NCBI RefSeq assembly: GCF_902686445.1
Contig: NW_025920104.1
Location: 1,054,001-1,118,000, forward strand
Reading direction: 5' to 3'
DNA: 64,000 bases
DNA from: Sciurus carolinensis
Taxonomy: Eukaryota; Chordata; Mammalia; Rodentia; Sciuridae
The notes beneath the pieces were generated by a model. That model was not told the DNA's origin. It worked only from the letters and a program-made list of their open reading frames with translations, and did not search any database. Shown here piece by piece: positions 32,581-43,954 of the stretch (the stretch's first letter is position 1; each line of letters opens with the position of its first letter). The position numbers were made by a program, and so were the translations under genes.

Positions 32581-32768
32581 TTTTTTTTGTGTGTGGCAAT
32601 GGGGAGTGAATCCAAGGATAATCTACCTCCGAGATATACGCTCATTTTTTTTTTTTTTTTTTTAAGATAGGGTCTCACTAAATTTTCCAGGATGGCCTTG
32701 AACTTGTGATCCTTCTGTCTCTCTCAAGTAGCTGGAATTACAGGCATGTACTACTGTGCCTGGCCCAA
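32581..32768 (-). mobile_element. B1-dID SINE with poly(T)
   Basis: Decayed ID part, 19-T linker (32646-32664), then AGATAGGGTCTCACTAAATT and a B1-like end TACTACTGTGCCTGGCC. Confidence 0.8.
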
Positions 32769-32825
32769 TATCACTTTTAATTTTGCCAATTTATAAATTA
32801 TAGAGACATATGGTTATTGCTTGTT

Positions 32826-32988
32826 TATTTTGGTAATAGGAATAAAACCCAGGGGCACTTTATTACTGAGCTATAGCCAGGTCATTTTTATGTTTTAGCT
32901 AAGTTGTTGAGGCTGGTCTCAAAATTGTAATCCTCCTGCCTGGGTCTCCTGATTCACTGGGCTAAAAGGCAGGTGATGCCTGGTGAAT
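32826..32988 (-). mobile_element. Degenerate B1-dID SINE
   Basis: AATAAAACCCAGGGGCACTT (ID part) followed by GAGGCTGGTCTCAAAATTG (B1 part). Confidence 0.65.
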
Positions 32989-33061
32989 TATCATTTTTTT
33001 TTGAATCTGGGGTCTTACACTTAGTCCTTCATTTTCAATCTCATTGTACTGTAGAAAACAT

Positions 33062-33352
33062 TACTGGTATGGTCTGAAAGTGTTTTTCTCCTAAAACACA
33101 CACATTGAAACCTAATCACCACTGTGATGGTATAAGGTGTATTCACTGGGTGGTCTTTAGGGGAGAGCTGTCTTGCCCCTTTCCACCATGTGAGTACAGT
33201 AAGAAACTGTTGTCTGTGAACCAGAGCAAGTCCTAACAAATACTGAATTCCTTGATCTTGGGCTTCCTATTTTGCATAGCCATTAGAAATAAATTTATTT
33301 ATAAGGTCCCCAGATTTTGGTATCTTGTTGTAGCAACCTTCAGAATCTAATA
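33062..33352 (+). mobile_element. MLT1-like LTR relic
   Basis: Starts near GGTATGGTCTGAAAGTG and includes AACCTAATCACCACTGTGATGG and TTGGGCTTCC...AGAAATAAATTTATTTATAAG blocks typical of MLT1 elements. Confidence 0.6.
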
Positions 33353-33768
33353 CAATTATCATCTCAACAAACTAAATTTGTTTTTTAAAATTAATAAGGA
33401 AAACATAATAAAAAATTAATGAGGAAATGCTAATATATTGTTTTTGTTTTCAAATAGAGAAAAATTAAGTACATTAAAGATAATTCTTGAAGATGTAGTA
33501 TTTGTTTCACCATTTTGTTATCATTTTTGTTTTTTGGGCTGTGGCGTATGTAGAGGTGATGTACCCAACTGAAACAGTACAAAGAAATAAAACTACAGAA
33601 TAAACCAGTTCCACATTTAGTAGGATATTAACTTGGGGTTTTTGCCAGACATTGTGGACAAAATGAGAGACATGAAACAAACTGGGCTTGACTCTACAAA
33701 CCAGGATTGAAACCTACTACATAGCACAGGTGGTAGGAAATTACTAAATATTTTTTAAAAAAATAAAA
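33353..33768. other. No recognised feature
   Basis: AT-rich; nothing identified. Confidence 0.5.
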
Positions 33769-33885
33769 TAACAAGCTGGTGGTGCAGCTCAGTTGGTAGA
33801 GTGATTACCTTGCAAGCACAAGGCCCTGGGTTCAATCCACAGCACCACAAAAAATAAATAAATAAATAAACAAACAAATAAATAT
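33769..33885 (+). mobile_element. ID SINE
   Basis: GGTGGTGCAGCTCAGTTGGT (A box) and GGGTTCAATCC (B box), then an (AAAT)n tail. Confidence 0.85.
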
Positions 33886-35039
33886 GTCAGGAAAGTACTA
33901 GGTGTTTTATGGCAATACTGGCAACACATGGAGACCTCTAATCTTTGAGGCTGAAGAAAACATGGCAGTGCTAATGTCATACCTGCAGGAGTCATGAACC
34001 CAAAGGATGTCAGTAATTTATATGCTGAACATGGTAAGTTTATTGAACATTGGCTGAATGCCTTATGCATTTAATTAAGAGTATTTCTGATATATCAAGG
34101 CTTCTGCTTACACAGTACTGTCAACAGAGTGCCAAACAAGTATACCACACTTGGATTATTTTCTGCTTAATAATAAAATTGAAGTCACTCAATATGAAGA
34201 ATTAGAGTAAGAGTTACCTCTATGGGTTGGACCAGACTTGCTCTAACAATGGATGAAGAACTCTAGGAATATATTATCCATGGGTCATATACATTAAAGT
34301 CTAACTAGAGCTCTAATTTTAGAAGATGAAATAAGTCAATGAGTAGAGATCTGCATAGTTCAGAGCCCTGGGTATGCACTCACACCTTACACTCAAAATG
34401 ATGTTGAGTCAAACGGTTGGCCACTTTACCAGCAATTTGGTTCTTAAGTTATTTTATGATTTGAAGCTTTGACCTTGCTAGTATGTCCTTTCTAAACACT
34501 GTGCACATGACCATTTTTCACGGAAACAGTAATCTGGGCATCGAGGGTGTTCTAATTCTAATGTACCTTAGGAAACCTGTAAGGGTAGTCTTCAATCAGG
34601 ATCAGTAGTAGCAGTGATTTCCTAGCTGCCTGATTAACATGCCATTCTTTCTCTCTTCTTCAACAGTTTTTCCTTCAGGTAATGTGTTGCAGGATGCTTA
34701 AGCACACTAAGAATGCACAGCATTTTCAGTTTGTTGAGTGCAATGCAATCATTGGCTGTTCAAGCCCATAGGTCCAAAGCTACATCCCCCAGTCAGACCA
34801 AGGTCTCAGAAAGCTGAAGGTCCATATTCAGGAAACCAAGGTGAGAGGCTCAGGCTCAGGAACCACTTACCATTGACGTGGGGGGCAGGACTTCTGGAAG
34901 GTATGTGGACACTTTTTTTGAAGTGCTTAATTCAAATCTATAATTTGTAGTTCCTAAAATGTTGATCCACTGCACACTGTCTTTCACATGTGATCAGTGA
35001 AAATGAAAGGCCAAGAGAATCATTGCCCTCCCAAAAAAG
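33886..35039. other. No recognised gene
   Basis: 1.15 kb of mixed sequence. A 70-codon frame near 34738 is not convincing. Confidence 0.45.
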
Positions 35040-35054
35040 GGAACTACATCTTTT

Positions 35055-36015
35055 CTAACATTTCTTGAAAATATACATTTGACAATTTACACACCTCAAC
35101 ATAGGCAGCAATGAAATACATACATGAGCTGATTCTGTTCTACTAGATAATCTCCACAAAGTACCTCTTATAGGCTTTCTTATTCTGGACTTCTGCAATG
35201 CTTTGCCCATTGTTTTCTCACTTCTGCCCTGACACTTGGTACAGTACCACTTGTACTTTAGCTTGCAAGTGAGTCCCAAGTAGAAGTGGAACCATCCGAT
35301 GGGGGCACTTGCTATTTCTGCAAGGTATCATTTCTCCACAGGCCACCTGATTGCACAGACAATATGTGAGCTCATTTTAATCACTGGAAAGGTTTCCAGG
35401 GTTTGCTTTCTTCTGTGCTTTGGTCATGAAGCCTGTTCTTTGATGTCTTTGAATTCTTTTCCTTGGGTGTTTCTGAGGTGATGTCATCATGGTCATGATT
35501 ATTATTAGATGTATTCATCACTTGATTCACATTGTTGTGTGTCCACAGGGAACACTTGTAATTTGACTTTTCTGCCTGTGCAACTATCTTGTTCTTTGCC
35601 TTCTCTTGGCCAGCTTTGCAGCTGTTGCCAGTGGTGCCCTTGATCTCTTGAGGTGCCTCCAAGAGTTTCACGTGATTGTCCACTTGTCTGGTCTGGCTCT
35701 CTGCAAGCTCCACCAGCTGACTCAGGATCTGAATCTTCTCGTTGCCCAGCTCCTGGCTCCAAATCATTGCTCTCTGGATGCAGGGGAACGCTCGGGATTT
35801 TGGGGCACCATCTGTCTCTCATTTAAACTTCTCATAGTTCTTCTCATATAGTTCTTCTCCAGTTGTTTCAGGACTTCTTGGCATTTTGCTTCAACCTCCT
35901 GCATCACTGAGACATTTCTCTTCAGGTTTAAAGGCAGACAGTAGATGGAGTTCAGGTAATCCTCTTCATAGTTCACCAGGTGAGTCTGCTTCCTGTTGGC
36001 AGGACTCAGCATGGT
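35055..36015 (-). pseudogene. ING1: ING1 processed pseudogene
   Basis: ING1 reads H3K4me3 and works in Sin3/HDAC complexes. The intronless minus-strand copy starts at 36012 with MLSPANRKQTHLVNYEEDYL, matching the N-terminus of the p33 form. The ING domain continues with RNVSVMQEVEAK, changes frame near 35770, and picks up SQELGNEKIQILSQLVELAE (about 35755). A linker with SNNNHDHDD and TPKEKNSKTSK (about 35490-35430) follows. The PHD finger (35390-35215) is shifted but readable: YCLCNQV, then KWYC and C..C near the end, and EKTMGKAL. The nuclear-localisation Lys-rich part and several zinc ligands are damaged. The copy crosses exon junctions of the normal gene without introns, so it is retroposed and dead. 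Confidence 0.88.
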
Positions 36016-36089
36016 TCAGACTGAAGCCCCCTCCACTCTGTATGGCTTTCTGCTTCCTGCACCCCTCCGCCTAAAATCAAATCTGCAAA

Positions 36090-37600
36090 ATGCAGAGCTC
36101 TTGCTCTCCCATGACCTCTGGCTCTCCCAGGAACCCCACCCACCAGGCCAGCAGTTGCAACTGCCCAGGCCACAGTACCCAGCATGTACTAGTGGGCCAT
36201 GGAGGAGGGGGCTCCCAAATGAACCCCCACTGGCCAGACACTGTGCAGAGTGGAGGAGGCTCCCGGATGGACTTCGCTGGCCCGGGTGTGCTGGGTGGAG
36301 GGGGCTCTCAGATGAACCCTCACTGTGCCAGCCTGGCACAGTGCGGGGGTGATGAGCAGGCAGCTCCTAATAGTGCACACCTCAGAGTGGGTCAAGGGTC
36401 AAGAGTCGAGGGCCATTTGCCTCCGCACTGGGATAGGGGGGGCCCAGCCTGGTGGGCAGAGCTGCACTTGTCCCCTCAGTGGACACTTTAAAACAACCCC
36501 ATCATTTTAAAGCCCTGAGCACTTCAGACATTTTAGCGAGCACCATCCAAAAAAGCCTCTCGAAACTCACCCTGCAAGGAATCGTCCCCAACCCAGGAAG
36601 GCAAACTGAATACATGCGGCACCCAGAGGCCCTGTCCCTGGGGATGGCAGGAAAATGGAGGTGTCTGCATCCCCAGGACCTCCACAGTGACTCTCACCAG
36701 ACGGTGACATGTCCGCGTGCTTGCCAGTGGACAGGAGGGCCAGAAGCAGTACTTCGCTCTTGTGGGATCTCCTCCCTGCAGGCGCCTCCAACCCAAAGCA
36801 GATCTTGCATCCTTTGGGACTCAAACAAGGCTAGTCCACAGTGGGTGGAGTCATACAGGGGCGTGCCCAGGTCGCCAGTGATTTTTGCACATGCCATGCT
36901 CTCAGGTGGTGTCCAGGCTAAACAGGCAAATGCACAGCGCAGGTCTGGACCCACCCACTCCACTTGCATCAGTGTTCTGGAGGCCTCGGCAGTGCCTCCT
37001 CCAGTGTTGGTGTCTGACTGCTTCAGAGTTGGCGGAGACATGCTGCCTGCACCATGTGCCGCTGTGTTCACTGGACCGCAGCCATTTCCCTTGGGTCAGG
37101 CAGACACCTGTCCTTGTGGAATACCGCCCTTGGAAAAGGCAGATTCCCTCCAGTAAGGCTGCTGCCCTGGGTAATGTAGCTCAGGTAAGGCCACCTTGAT
37201 AAGGCCGCTGCCCTAGGGGAAGGCTGCCTCCCTCAGGTCAGGTCGCCCTCAGTGGGGGACTCTGGTTGGTGTGTCTTGTAGCTGCAGGAGCTTGATCTGA
37301 GACTGACCCTAGGGGTCTGGGTCTGGAGGTGGAGGATCCAGGACAGGGAGGCCTTGGGGGCTGGGTACAGACGGATGGCCAGAGACTCCTCATGCTCAAC
37401 CCATCCTGTGGTAGCGACCATCATCGGTGAGGCACCCTCTCTTGGTAAGGTCACCGCCCTCGGGTCAGGGCAAGGCAATGCGGGGCGGCGGGTGGGGTGG
37501 GGTATTACCGGAGGCAGCCCAGTGTGGGTCAACTGTGTGCACTTTAGTGTGGCATAACACTTACTTAACAAGTGAGAAACCCTGACTTGGATCTCAGCAA
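36090..37600. other. GC-rich segment with tandem and degenerate repeats, unidentified
   Basis: Sharply more GC-rich than its neighbours. 36195-36350 holds three ~50-bp units containing GGAGG-GGGCTCYCRGATG. 37080-37260 and 37420-37460 hold degenerate GGTAAGGCCGCTGCCCT-like units. A 234-codon frame (36452-37156) and a 133-codon frame (36090-36491) exist but share no motif with known proteins and fit chance in GC-rich DNA. It could be an LTR-class repeat, a composite retrotransposon (SVA-like in texture only) or an old CpG island. Confidence 0.4.
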
Positions 37601-37617
37601 TACATGTGCATGCTTGT

Positions 37618-37618
37618 G

Positions 37619-37651
<33 letters not shown>

Positions 37652-37652
37652 T
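37618..37652. repeat. CA/GT microsatellite
   Basis: GTGTGCGCG followed by about 13 CA units, with a small palindromic GTGTGCGCGCACAC start. Confidence 0.95.
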
Positions 37653-38105
37653 TATGCATACCACAATAAAACTTCTGAATTTGGATGACTTTATTCTAAG
37701 AAAAATTTTCAAATCCTTTTTAGAAGATAGAAGCAGAATGGTGATATATTTAATTTCAGCTAATATGTGGCATGATATACAAAACCACTCTACATGAAAT
37801 TTCCTCAGGACTCTAAATCATTACATTATTTAAGAGACAATACAGCAGTTGCTTTTTGTAATTCTGATATATTTATAAAAACAATCTCTGAAAATCATTT
37901 TCTTTTCTAATTTTCAAACATAGAAAATGTATCCATTTGTCTTCCTAAAGTTGTACATTCATGAGAATGTTCTTCTCTTACTCCTTGCCATCGAGGGGAT
38001 GGGCCTATTGTCACAGGAAGTGCCATAACTAGGTTTTATCATAATATCAGTGCCCTATGGTTTTCAGATCAAAGTCATGTATACCTCTCATATTTGCTGA
38101 ATTTA
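37653..38105. other. No recognised feature
   Basis: AT-rich DNA, nothing identified. Confidence 0.5.
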
Positions 38106-38958
38106 TTAACAATGTACAATTTTTATTATATTTAAAAGAATAACTACCCTGTGACCTTTAAGACTAAGGTAATATCCACAGTCTAGCATCTAAAGCTAAT
38201 TTATAGCATCTCTGTGGCCCTTACAATCAATGAACTATCAATGCAATTGCATGTAATATATTTAATATAATAACTGTTCCATAGCCTTTAATATTGAAGT
38301 AATCTCCATACTATAGCATCTTATACATATATATTTGCTGACCTGTGGCCTTTCATATACAGAGGATATCTCTTATGTGGCATCAAAACTAATATAGTTG
38401 TTGTCTGTGGCATTTCACACTAATATAATATTCATACTGTAACAGCTAAAGCTAATGTAATATTTGTCCAGTGGTCTTTAGTACTAATATAATCTCCACA
38501 GTAGAGCTTTACTTGATAAAATAGCTGCCCCATGGCCTTTCAGAGTAATATTGTATCTATAATATATAATCTAAAACTAATATAATAGCATATTAAACTA
38601 TCCTAATAGTTGGTCTGTGGACTTTAATAATAATGTACTGTCCATACTAGAGCATCTAAGTTCAATATAATGCCTTACTTTTGGTTTAGTGCTAATATAA
38701 TATCCAAAGTGTAGCATCTAAATCTAATAAAATAACTTCCATGTGGCCTATGATAAGCATATGCTATCTACACCTTAGCATCTAAAACTAGTATAATAAC
38801 TTCCCTGAGGCCTTTAACTTTAATATAATATCAATACTGTGTTCCCTGAAACTAATATAATAGTTGTCCTGTGGTCTTTAATGGTAATATAATATCCATA
38901 CTATAGCATCAAGGACTGCATAATAGCTGCTATGTGGGCTTTCATACTAATACAGTAT
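38106..38958. repeat. ~64-bp degenerate minisatellite
   Basis: The block GTGGCCTTTAAT(A) recurs at about 38151, 38214, 38281, 38345, 38407, 38471, 38532, 38607, 38681, 38743, 38809, 38871 and 38934 (mostly 61-67 bp apart, two of about 75). Between them lies CTAATATAATATCCATACT and TAGCATCTAAAA. Each unit has two CTAATATAATA half-units, hinting at an older ~32-bp repeat. Confidence 0.85.
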
Positions 38959-39021
38959 CTCAGAATCACTCGAGGTATTGGTTAACTATGTCATCTCATC
39001 AGTCTATACCACAGAGTAGCA

Positions 39022-39285
39022 TTGTCCAACAAGCAGAATGCAAGTCCCATGCACCATTTTAAATGTCCTGGTAGATATTTTAAAAATAGTGAAAAGTAAA
39101 ATTATTCTATTTTAATCCAATGCATGTAATACAATTTGTAATCAAGTAGAAAACATATTGTGATATTTTATATTTTTCCATTTAGTCTTTGAAATCTGGT
39201 ACTTTACACCTTCAGCTTATTTCAAGTGCTTACGAGCCACCTGTTAACTAGTGACTATCAAATTGGACAGGACTAGCCTTTAGGA
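39022..39285 (+). mobile_element. Ancient non-autonomous DNA transposon relic
   Basis: Begins CATTGTCCAA and ends TTGGACAGGACT, imperfect inverted ends. Interior blocks (TTTGAAATCTGGTACTTTACA and CATTTCAAGTGCT-like sequence) match a mammal-wide medium-copy element I remember, family name not asserted. Confidence 0.55.
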
Positions 39286-40161
39286 AGGAAGATTAAGAGC
39301 CAGGAATTTTCAAATACCCAGCAAATTCCACACACTGGATTCTGAACATCGCTGCTGAACTTCCCTTTACACAATCTATTCTACAACTATCACTGACTAA
39401 CACTTCAAGAAAATTCCTTTTAACATCTAAGAACCTAGAAATCCCTGGTACCTTCAGTTAAGTCAACTTCAAAGGATATTCAAAGTTTGCATAAAGCAGC
39501 CTTGCTCCTCTATCTTACCTAATCTCCAATTAGAAAATAACTTGGATTCTCCCATAAGTTTTCCTAGATGAACAGTCAAATGCTTATTTGTTCAGCAATA
39601 TTTTTAAACATTTACAGAGCTATACCATTATTCCAAGAGTAAGAGCAAAGGTCATGTACCCATAGCTACATAGCAAATCTTATGTCATCCTGACCTCTCC
39701 TAAATACTCTCTCTAATCACAAGCACAAGACTCAAGCTTTATGCCCATGTCCTTGAGAGTATGATTCAGTCAAACTCAGCTAATAAAATACAGACAAGTC
39801 ACTTTTAACAGTTGTTGGCCTTAAGGAACCATTGTAGCATGCAAAAGACAATCACAAGAAAGGTCACAGTGCTTCCTCCTGCATGGGCACAATGAACTGA
39901 AAGTTTCTCAACACACTTCCAGCTAGCTAAGTCTCCTGGACAACAAACTTTCAGAATCACCCCAAATTGGTGTTACACACAGGGAAAACATAAATAAACC
40001 ATTATGCAATTATTAACAATGTAGGAAATCATTTGAAGCAACCGCAAAGGATGCCCAACTTCAGATCAAGTTTCTACACAGTCTGAGGGTCCAAAGAAAA
40101 TTTCAAATATTTAGGGCAATGTTTAGGTTAAGATATATAGGAGCCAATTAATAATGTGGAC
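39286..40161. other. No recognised feature
   Basis: 0.9 kb with no gene, frame or repeat I can name. Confidence 0.5.
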
Positions 40162-40803
40162 AGTGACTGTCGCCACCCGCGGCAACAATTGCGTGGGTAT
40201 TTATCAGAGGTGGACTGGAAATAAACTACTTCTATTTCTGTGCTGCTTCCTTGCTTGCTTGCTTATTCTCTAGCCCATACAGGAAGAAAAGTTTGCTTGA
40301 TTTTAGAGGAAGAGAGGCTTTGAGAGAAAGATAGGCTTTGCTTATAGAGAAAATTTTAGAGAAAGAGAGGCTTCTACACTTATCAGAGATCTATTTCTTC
40401 TTAAGAGTTCTGCTTCTTCTCTCTGCTAACTGCTTCTGCTTACTGCTGCTTATTCTCTCTGCTAGCTGCTGCTCTTCTCTGCTAGCTGCTGCTTTGCCTT
40501 CTGCCTACTGCCTGCTTATATTCCCTCCAGGAGGCGGAGGGTGGGGCCACACCAGTTGAGATCAGGTGAGGAGCCAACCGCCCTATCATGGCAAAGGTTA
40601 AAACGAGCAGGCCCAAGCAGGAGCACTTGGGAACACCTGTGCACGCATTGTGTGTGTGGACTTAATTGAATACGGCCAATGATAAATCACCTGAGTGTAC
40701 TTATGTTAATTAACCTCCTCACTGCTGATGTGATCAAAACCTCCGGCTGGCTGCCAGGCGCCATCCCGGTGTAGCCCACATGGCACAGCCCCCAACAAGT
40801 GAC
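40162..40803 (-). mobile_element. Solo LTR with 6-bp target duplication (ERVK/IAP-like)
   Basis: LTR body 40168-40797, flanked on both sides by AGTGAC (40162-40167 and 40798-40803). Read on the minus strand it starts TGTTGGGGGCTGTGCC and ends GGTGGCGACA, so it has TG...CA ends. A 6-bp duplication and a TGTTGGG start are typical of class II (ERVK/IAP) elements. In minus sense there is a CCAAT-like ATTGGCC (about 40675), a CACCC/GC-rich box and a TATA-like GGAATATAAGCAGG (40511-40524). The R/U5 part contains degenerate GCTAGCAG-type triplet-like repeats (40430-40510). No internal region is present. Confidence 0.85.
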
Positions 40804-41565
40804 AGCAAATTCCCAGCCAGAGCAAAGCATACTGCAGTAACCCTGGGTGGAAAGCCCAGGCACATCCAGGTGGGGAAAGCAGTCATGGGCCAGCTAGTGG
40901 TGAGAACAAGGTCATAGAGAAAAACAATGCCATATACTTGCTCCCCTCTTGGTCATCTGGAGCACTCCCAAACCCAGGACAGCCTTCTGTGCACCTGCAT
41001 TTCCCACCCACATGGCATGCTGTGTAAAGCAGTCACCAGGTCACCAAGGTAACTCACTAGTTGAACATCTGTGCACCTACATATACCTCAATAGAAAAGG
41101 CACAGTAAAATTACTAGAAAGTACATTCATATTTTAATTGTATGCTTACAGTACAATTATTACAGTCCTGTTATTATTCATCCCTGTTGATCAACATAGT
41201 GTCATGCTTCACATAGATGCACTCTGAAAAACAGTCATCAAGGCAGGTAGGAGACAGGGCCAAATTTGTGAGCTCTCTTTTTAAACAAAAATAGGTTACA
41301 TACTCTTAAAAAGGCACAGACTACATTCCCTAAATCTTATTGATTTCTTATATCTCTTCATGCAGATATTTAATACAACTTCCTCTATAGATAGAAATTG
41401 CATCTATAGTCTGTCTTTTAATTTCTAGTATTTCCAAGTTCTAGTAATAACCATTTGCTTTTGCAGACGATTTACAATCATATTAACCTGAAGCCCAAGA
41501 AAGCATTTCCTCAAGCACGCAGTATAAAGCTCACTAAAAAGGTTACTTCTTTTTTGTTTTCTCCT
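40804..41565. other. No recognised feature
   Basis: Mixed sequence; a 62-codon frame at 40949 is not convincing. Confidence 0.5.
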
Positions 41566-41745
41566 CCTCCTTCATTTTTGGATCCAGGGTTCAAACCCTG
41601 GGGCGCTTAACCACTGAGATATCTCCAACCCTTTTAATATTTTATGTAGAGACAGGGATTCAATGAGTTGCTTAGGGCCTTGCTAAGTTGATGAGGCTGG
41701 ATTTGAACCTGTGTTTCTCCTGCCTCAACCTCTGTCATGGTTTTT
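41566..41745 (-). mobile_element. B1-dID SINE
   Basis: Reverse orientation: GGTTCAAACCCTGGGGCGCTTA, TAGAGACAGGGATTCAATGA, then a B1-like end TGCCTCAACCTCTG. Confidence 0.75.
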
Positions 41746-42845
41746 AAACCATCCTTTAAATATCAAAAGTCATGGGATCACATTTCCATAAAATACCTTT
41801 AAAGGATTACTTGATGCAGGGTGCAGTCTGGGGTCCTCCTGCCCCATACTTTCCCCATTCCTCTTCCCTGAAGTAGGTCCTGTATCTGTCCTGTGACACT
41901 CCAGATAACAGTCACATTCTAAGAACAACTGAACAGAAAGTAAGTAGTCTAAAGTTTTGTGGATGTGTGACATCAACACTGTAAAGAACACAAATGCATG
42001 TCTTTTGTGTAAGAAAATAAGTCATTAATTCATTTAAGATTCTATACCAACTTTGTTAATTGCCCCTAAATCTAATTTCTCAGGAATACAGTAGCCAATA
42101 TTTAGTTGAGTACATTAAAATGAAACATGCATATTCCCACTTTAGAGTTTTATACAAGGTATCTTTATTCTATCTATCACTACCACAATAGATGCTACAT
42201 AGAGCACATTATTGTTGATTTTACTTTTCTTGTATCTCTCCTCTGTGTACCACTTTCTTCTTGAAAATAAGCTTCAAAAGCAATAGAAAACTATGTTTTG
42301 TTTATTAACATATCTCAAGTTTCAAAAATAATGCCTGGTAAAAAGACAACATTTGTTAAATATTAAATGAATGAATTAATGGCTTAGAGGTGCATGGAGG
42401 GGAATGGATGGATTAATATATGGAGCTTTCTGGGAAAACATGGTACTCTCTTTTATCTGAAGGTGAGTAAATGATAGCACAGTAGGCTCTGCTTGTGCCT
42501 AGGTAGAGAAATTTCAATAGTATATGCTTTCTTGCGTTCTGAGTAAATATTTCCCTTGTTTCCAAACTGAGAGTGATTATTTATTGCAGTATTTCACAAA
42601 TCAAATGAATTTATAATAAAAATTACTACAATTCTGGTGCAACTGCTTTCTATCAGAGTCATTTAGCCCATGGACTTGGCAATATAACAGGTAAGTGCCA
42701 TTTGGGAAAAGATGATGAGTATGTTTGTTTCTTATCTTTCATAAACCTTTGTGTCACATATGCATATCTGTATGAGTATACTTGTAACAGATATGTGTAA
42801 GTTCTTTGTTTTATGCCTATCACTGAGCTACATCTCCAAGGTCAT
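41746..42845. other. No recognised gene
   Basis: AT-rich. A 30-bp ID-like scrap (ATCACTGAGCTACATCTCC, about 42820-42838) is the only recognisable item. Confidence 0.5.
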
Positions 42846-42849
42846 TGGG

Positions 42850-43530
42850 TCATTGCCCATATGGGCCACCAACTGCCTTGACCGGAACTGCCAAATTTGC
42901 ACATTCTGGTGAGGGGAGAAGGGAGATTAGAAAAATAAAGAGTCACAGATTTTGAAGATAAAGTTGGGGTCAGGTGGAGTGCTTCTCTCTGGTGAAGATG
43001 CAAATCTAAAGAGTTACACCAGCATCTTTATATTTATGTGTCTCATTATCAGGTTAATGACTATGTAAGCAGTATTCTTTGTATTCAGAAAAGTTACTGG
43101 AACTATAACATCTGTGTACCTTTTCTGCAATTGCCATCCTCAGTTGCAAAGTGCGATGTTAGGAGCTTTGTTTAGCTCTCAACGAAGAGCATTGTTTAAA
43201 GAAGACTCAGGAGTAATGAAACTGGTGAAACATTGTTGTTGTCTAGCAAAGGAATTCCTCTATTCCCAGGAGCTATGTGCCTGAGATCAAGGTCACAGCT
43301 GACCAACTCTTGCACAGTGGTTGTCTAGCAAAGAAATTCCTCTGTTCCCAGGAGCTGTGTGTCTGAGATCAAGGTCAGAGCTGATAGGACTCTTGCACAC
43401 AGCCTAGTCATGCAGGGCATTATCACAGCTAAATACCCTGTGCCCTTGCACAGGAACATGTCTAGGCACCAGGCATGCCACAGACATGGTCACTGCTCTC
43501 CCATCCTCTGTAACACTCTCCACATACCCA
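42850..43530 (+). mobile_element. Unnamed repeat family X, sense copy
   Basis: Collinear with the reverse complement of 9790-10340. In this orientation it has a TATA-like TCTTTATATTTATG (about 43024) followed by about 480 bp of R/U5-like sequence, which suggests an LTR. It differs from the other copy by an internal 82-bp tandem duplication (43241-43322 and 43323-43404). Confidence 0.65.
43241..43404. repeat. 82-bp tandem duplication
   Basis: GTCTAGCAAAGGAATTCCTC...CTTGCACAGTG is repeated at a period of 82 with about 10% difference. The ERV-A copy of family X has only one unit. Confidence 0.85.
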
Positions 43531-43534
43531 GACC

Positions 43535-43658
43535 TATTTATTTATTTACATATTTATTTTGGCAGCAGGATCTCACTAAGTTTCTGAGTCAATCTTGAGC
43601 TTGAGATCATCCTGCCTCAGTCTCCTGAATAGTTTCATTTACAGGTGTGTGCCAGTTC
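43535..43658 (-). mobile_element. B1-like SINE fragment
   Basis: CAGGATCTCACTAAGTTTCT ... CATCCTGCCTCAGTCTCCTG ... ACAGGTGTGTGCCAGT, the B1-like half without the ID part. Confidence 0.75.
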
Positions 43659-43954
43659 TCCTGGTTTGTAAACTCTTTCACATGTATCTAAGTAGAGTTT
43701 TCATTAGTTTTTCATGCTTCATTGAAGAATCAATCATATCTTTCAGCCATAAATTGTTAAAATATTGTCACTCATGCTCTGAAACTTTTTATTTCATCAC
43801 AAATTGCATTCTATGAAATTCACCAGATATTTTCTTTCCCAATCTGATGTCTCTTAAAATATGCTACCTATGGAGATTTATGCAAAGTTCTATATATTTA
43901 CTTTAGTATTGTTTCTGATATATAAACTGCATTAAGTCAGCGTTCCATCACTGT

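Noticed and set aside
36452..37156. 234-codon open frame
   Set aside because: GC-rich, no recognisable domain, overlaps other long frames in the opposite strand, and no splice or expression evidence.
38106..38958. CRISPR-like regular repeats
   Set aside because: Units are degenerate along their whole length with no conserved repeat plus unique spacer pattern, and the genome is eukaryotic.
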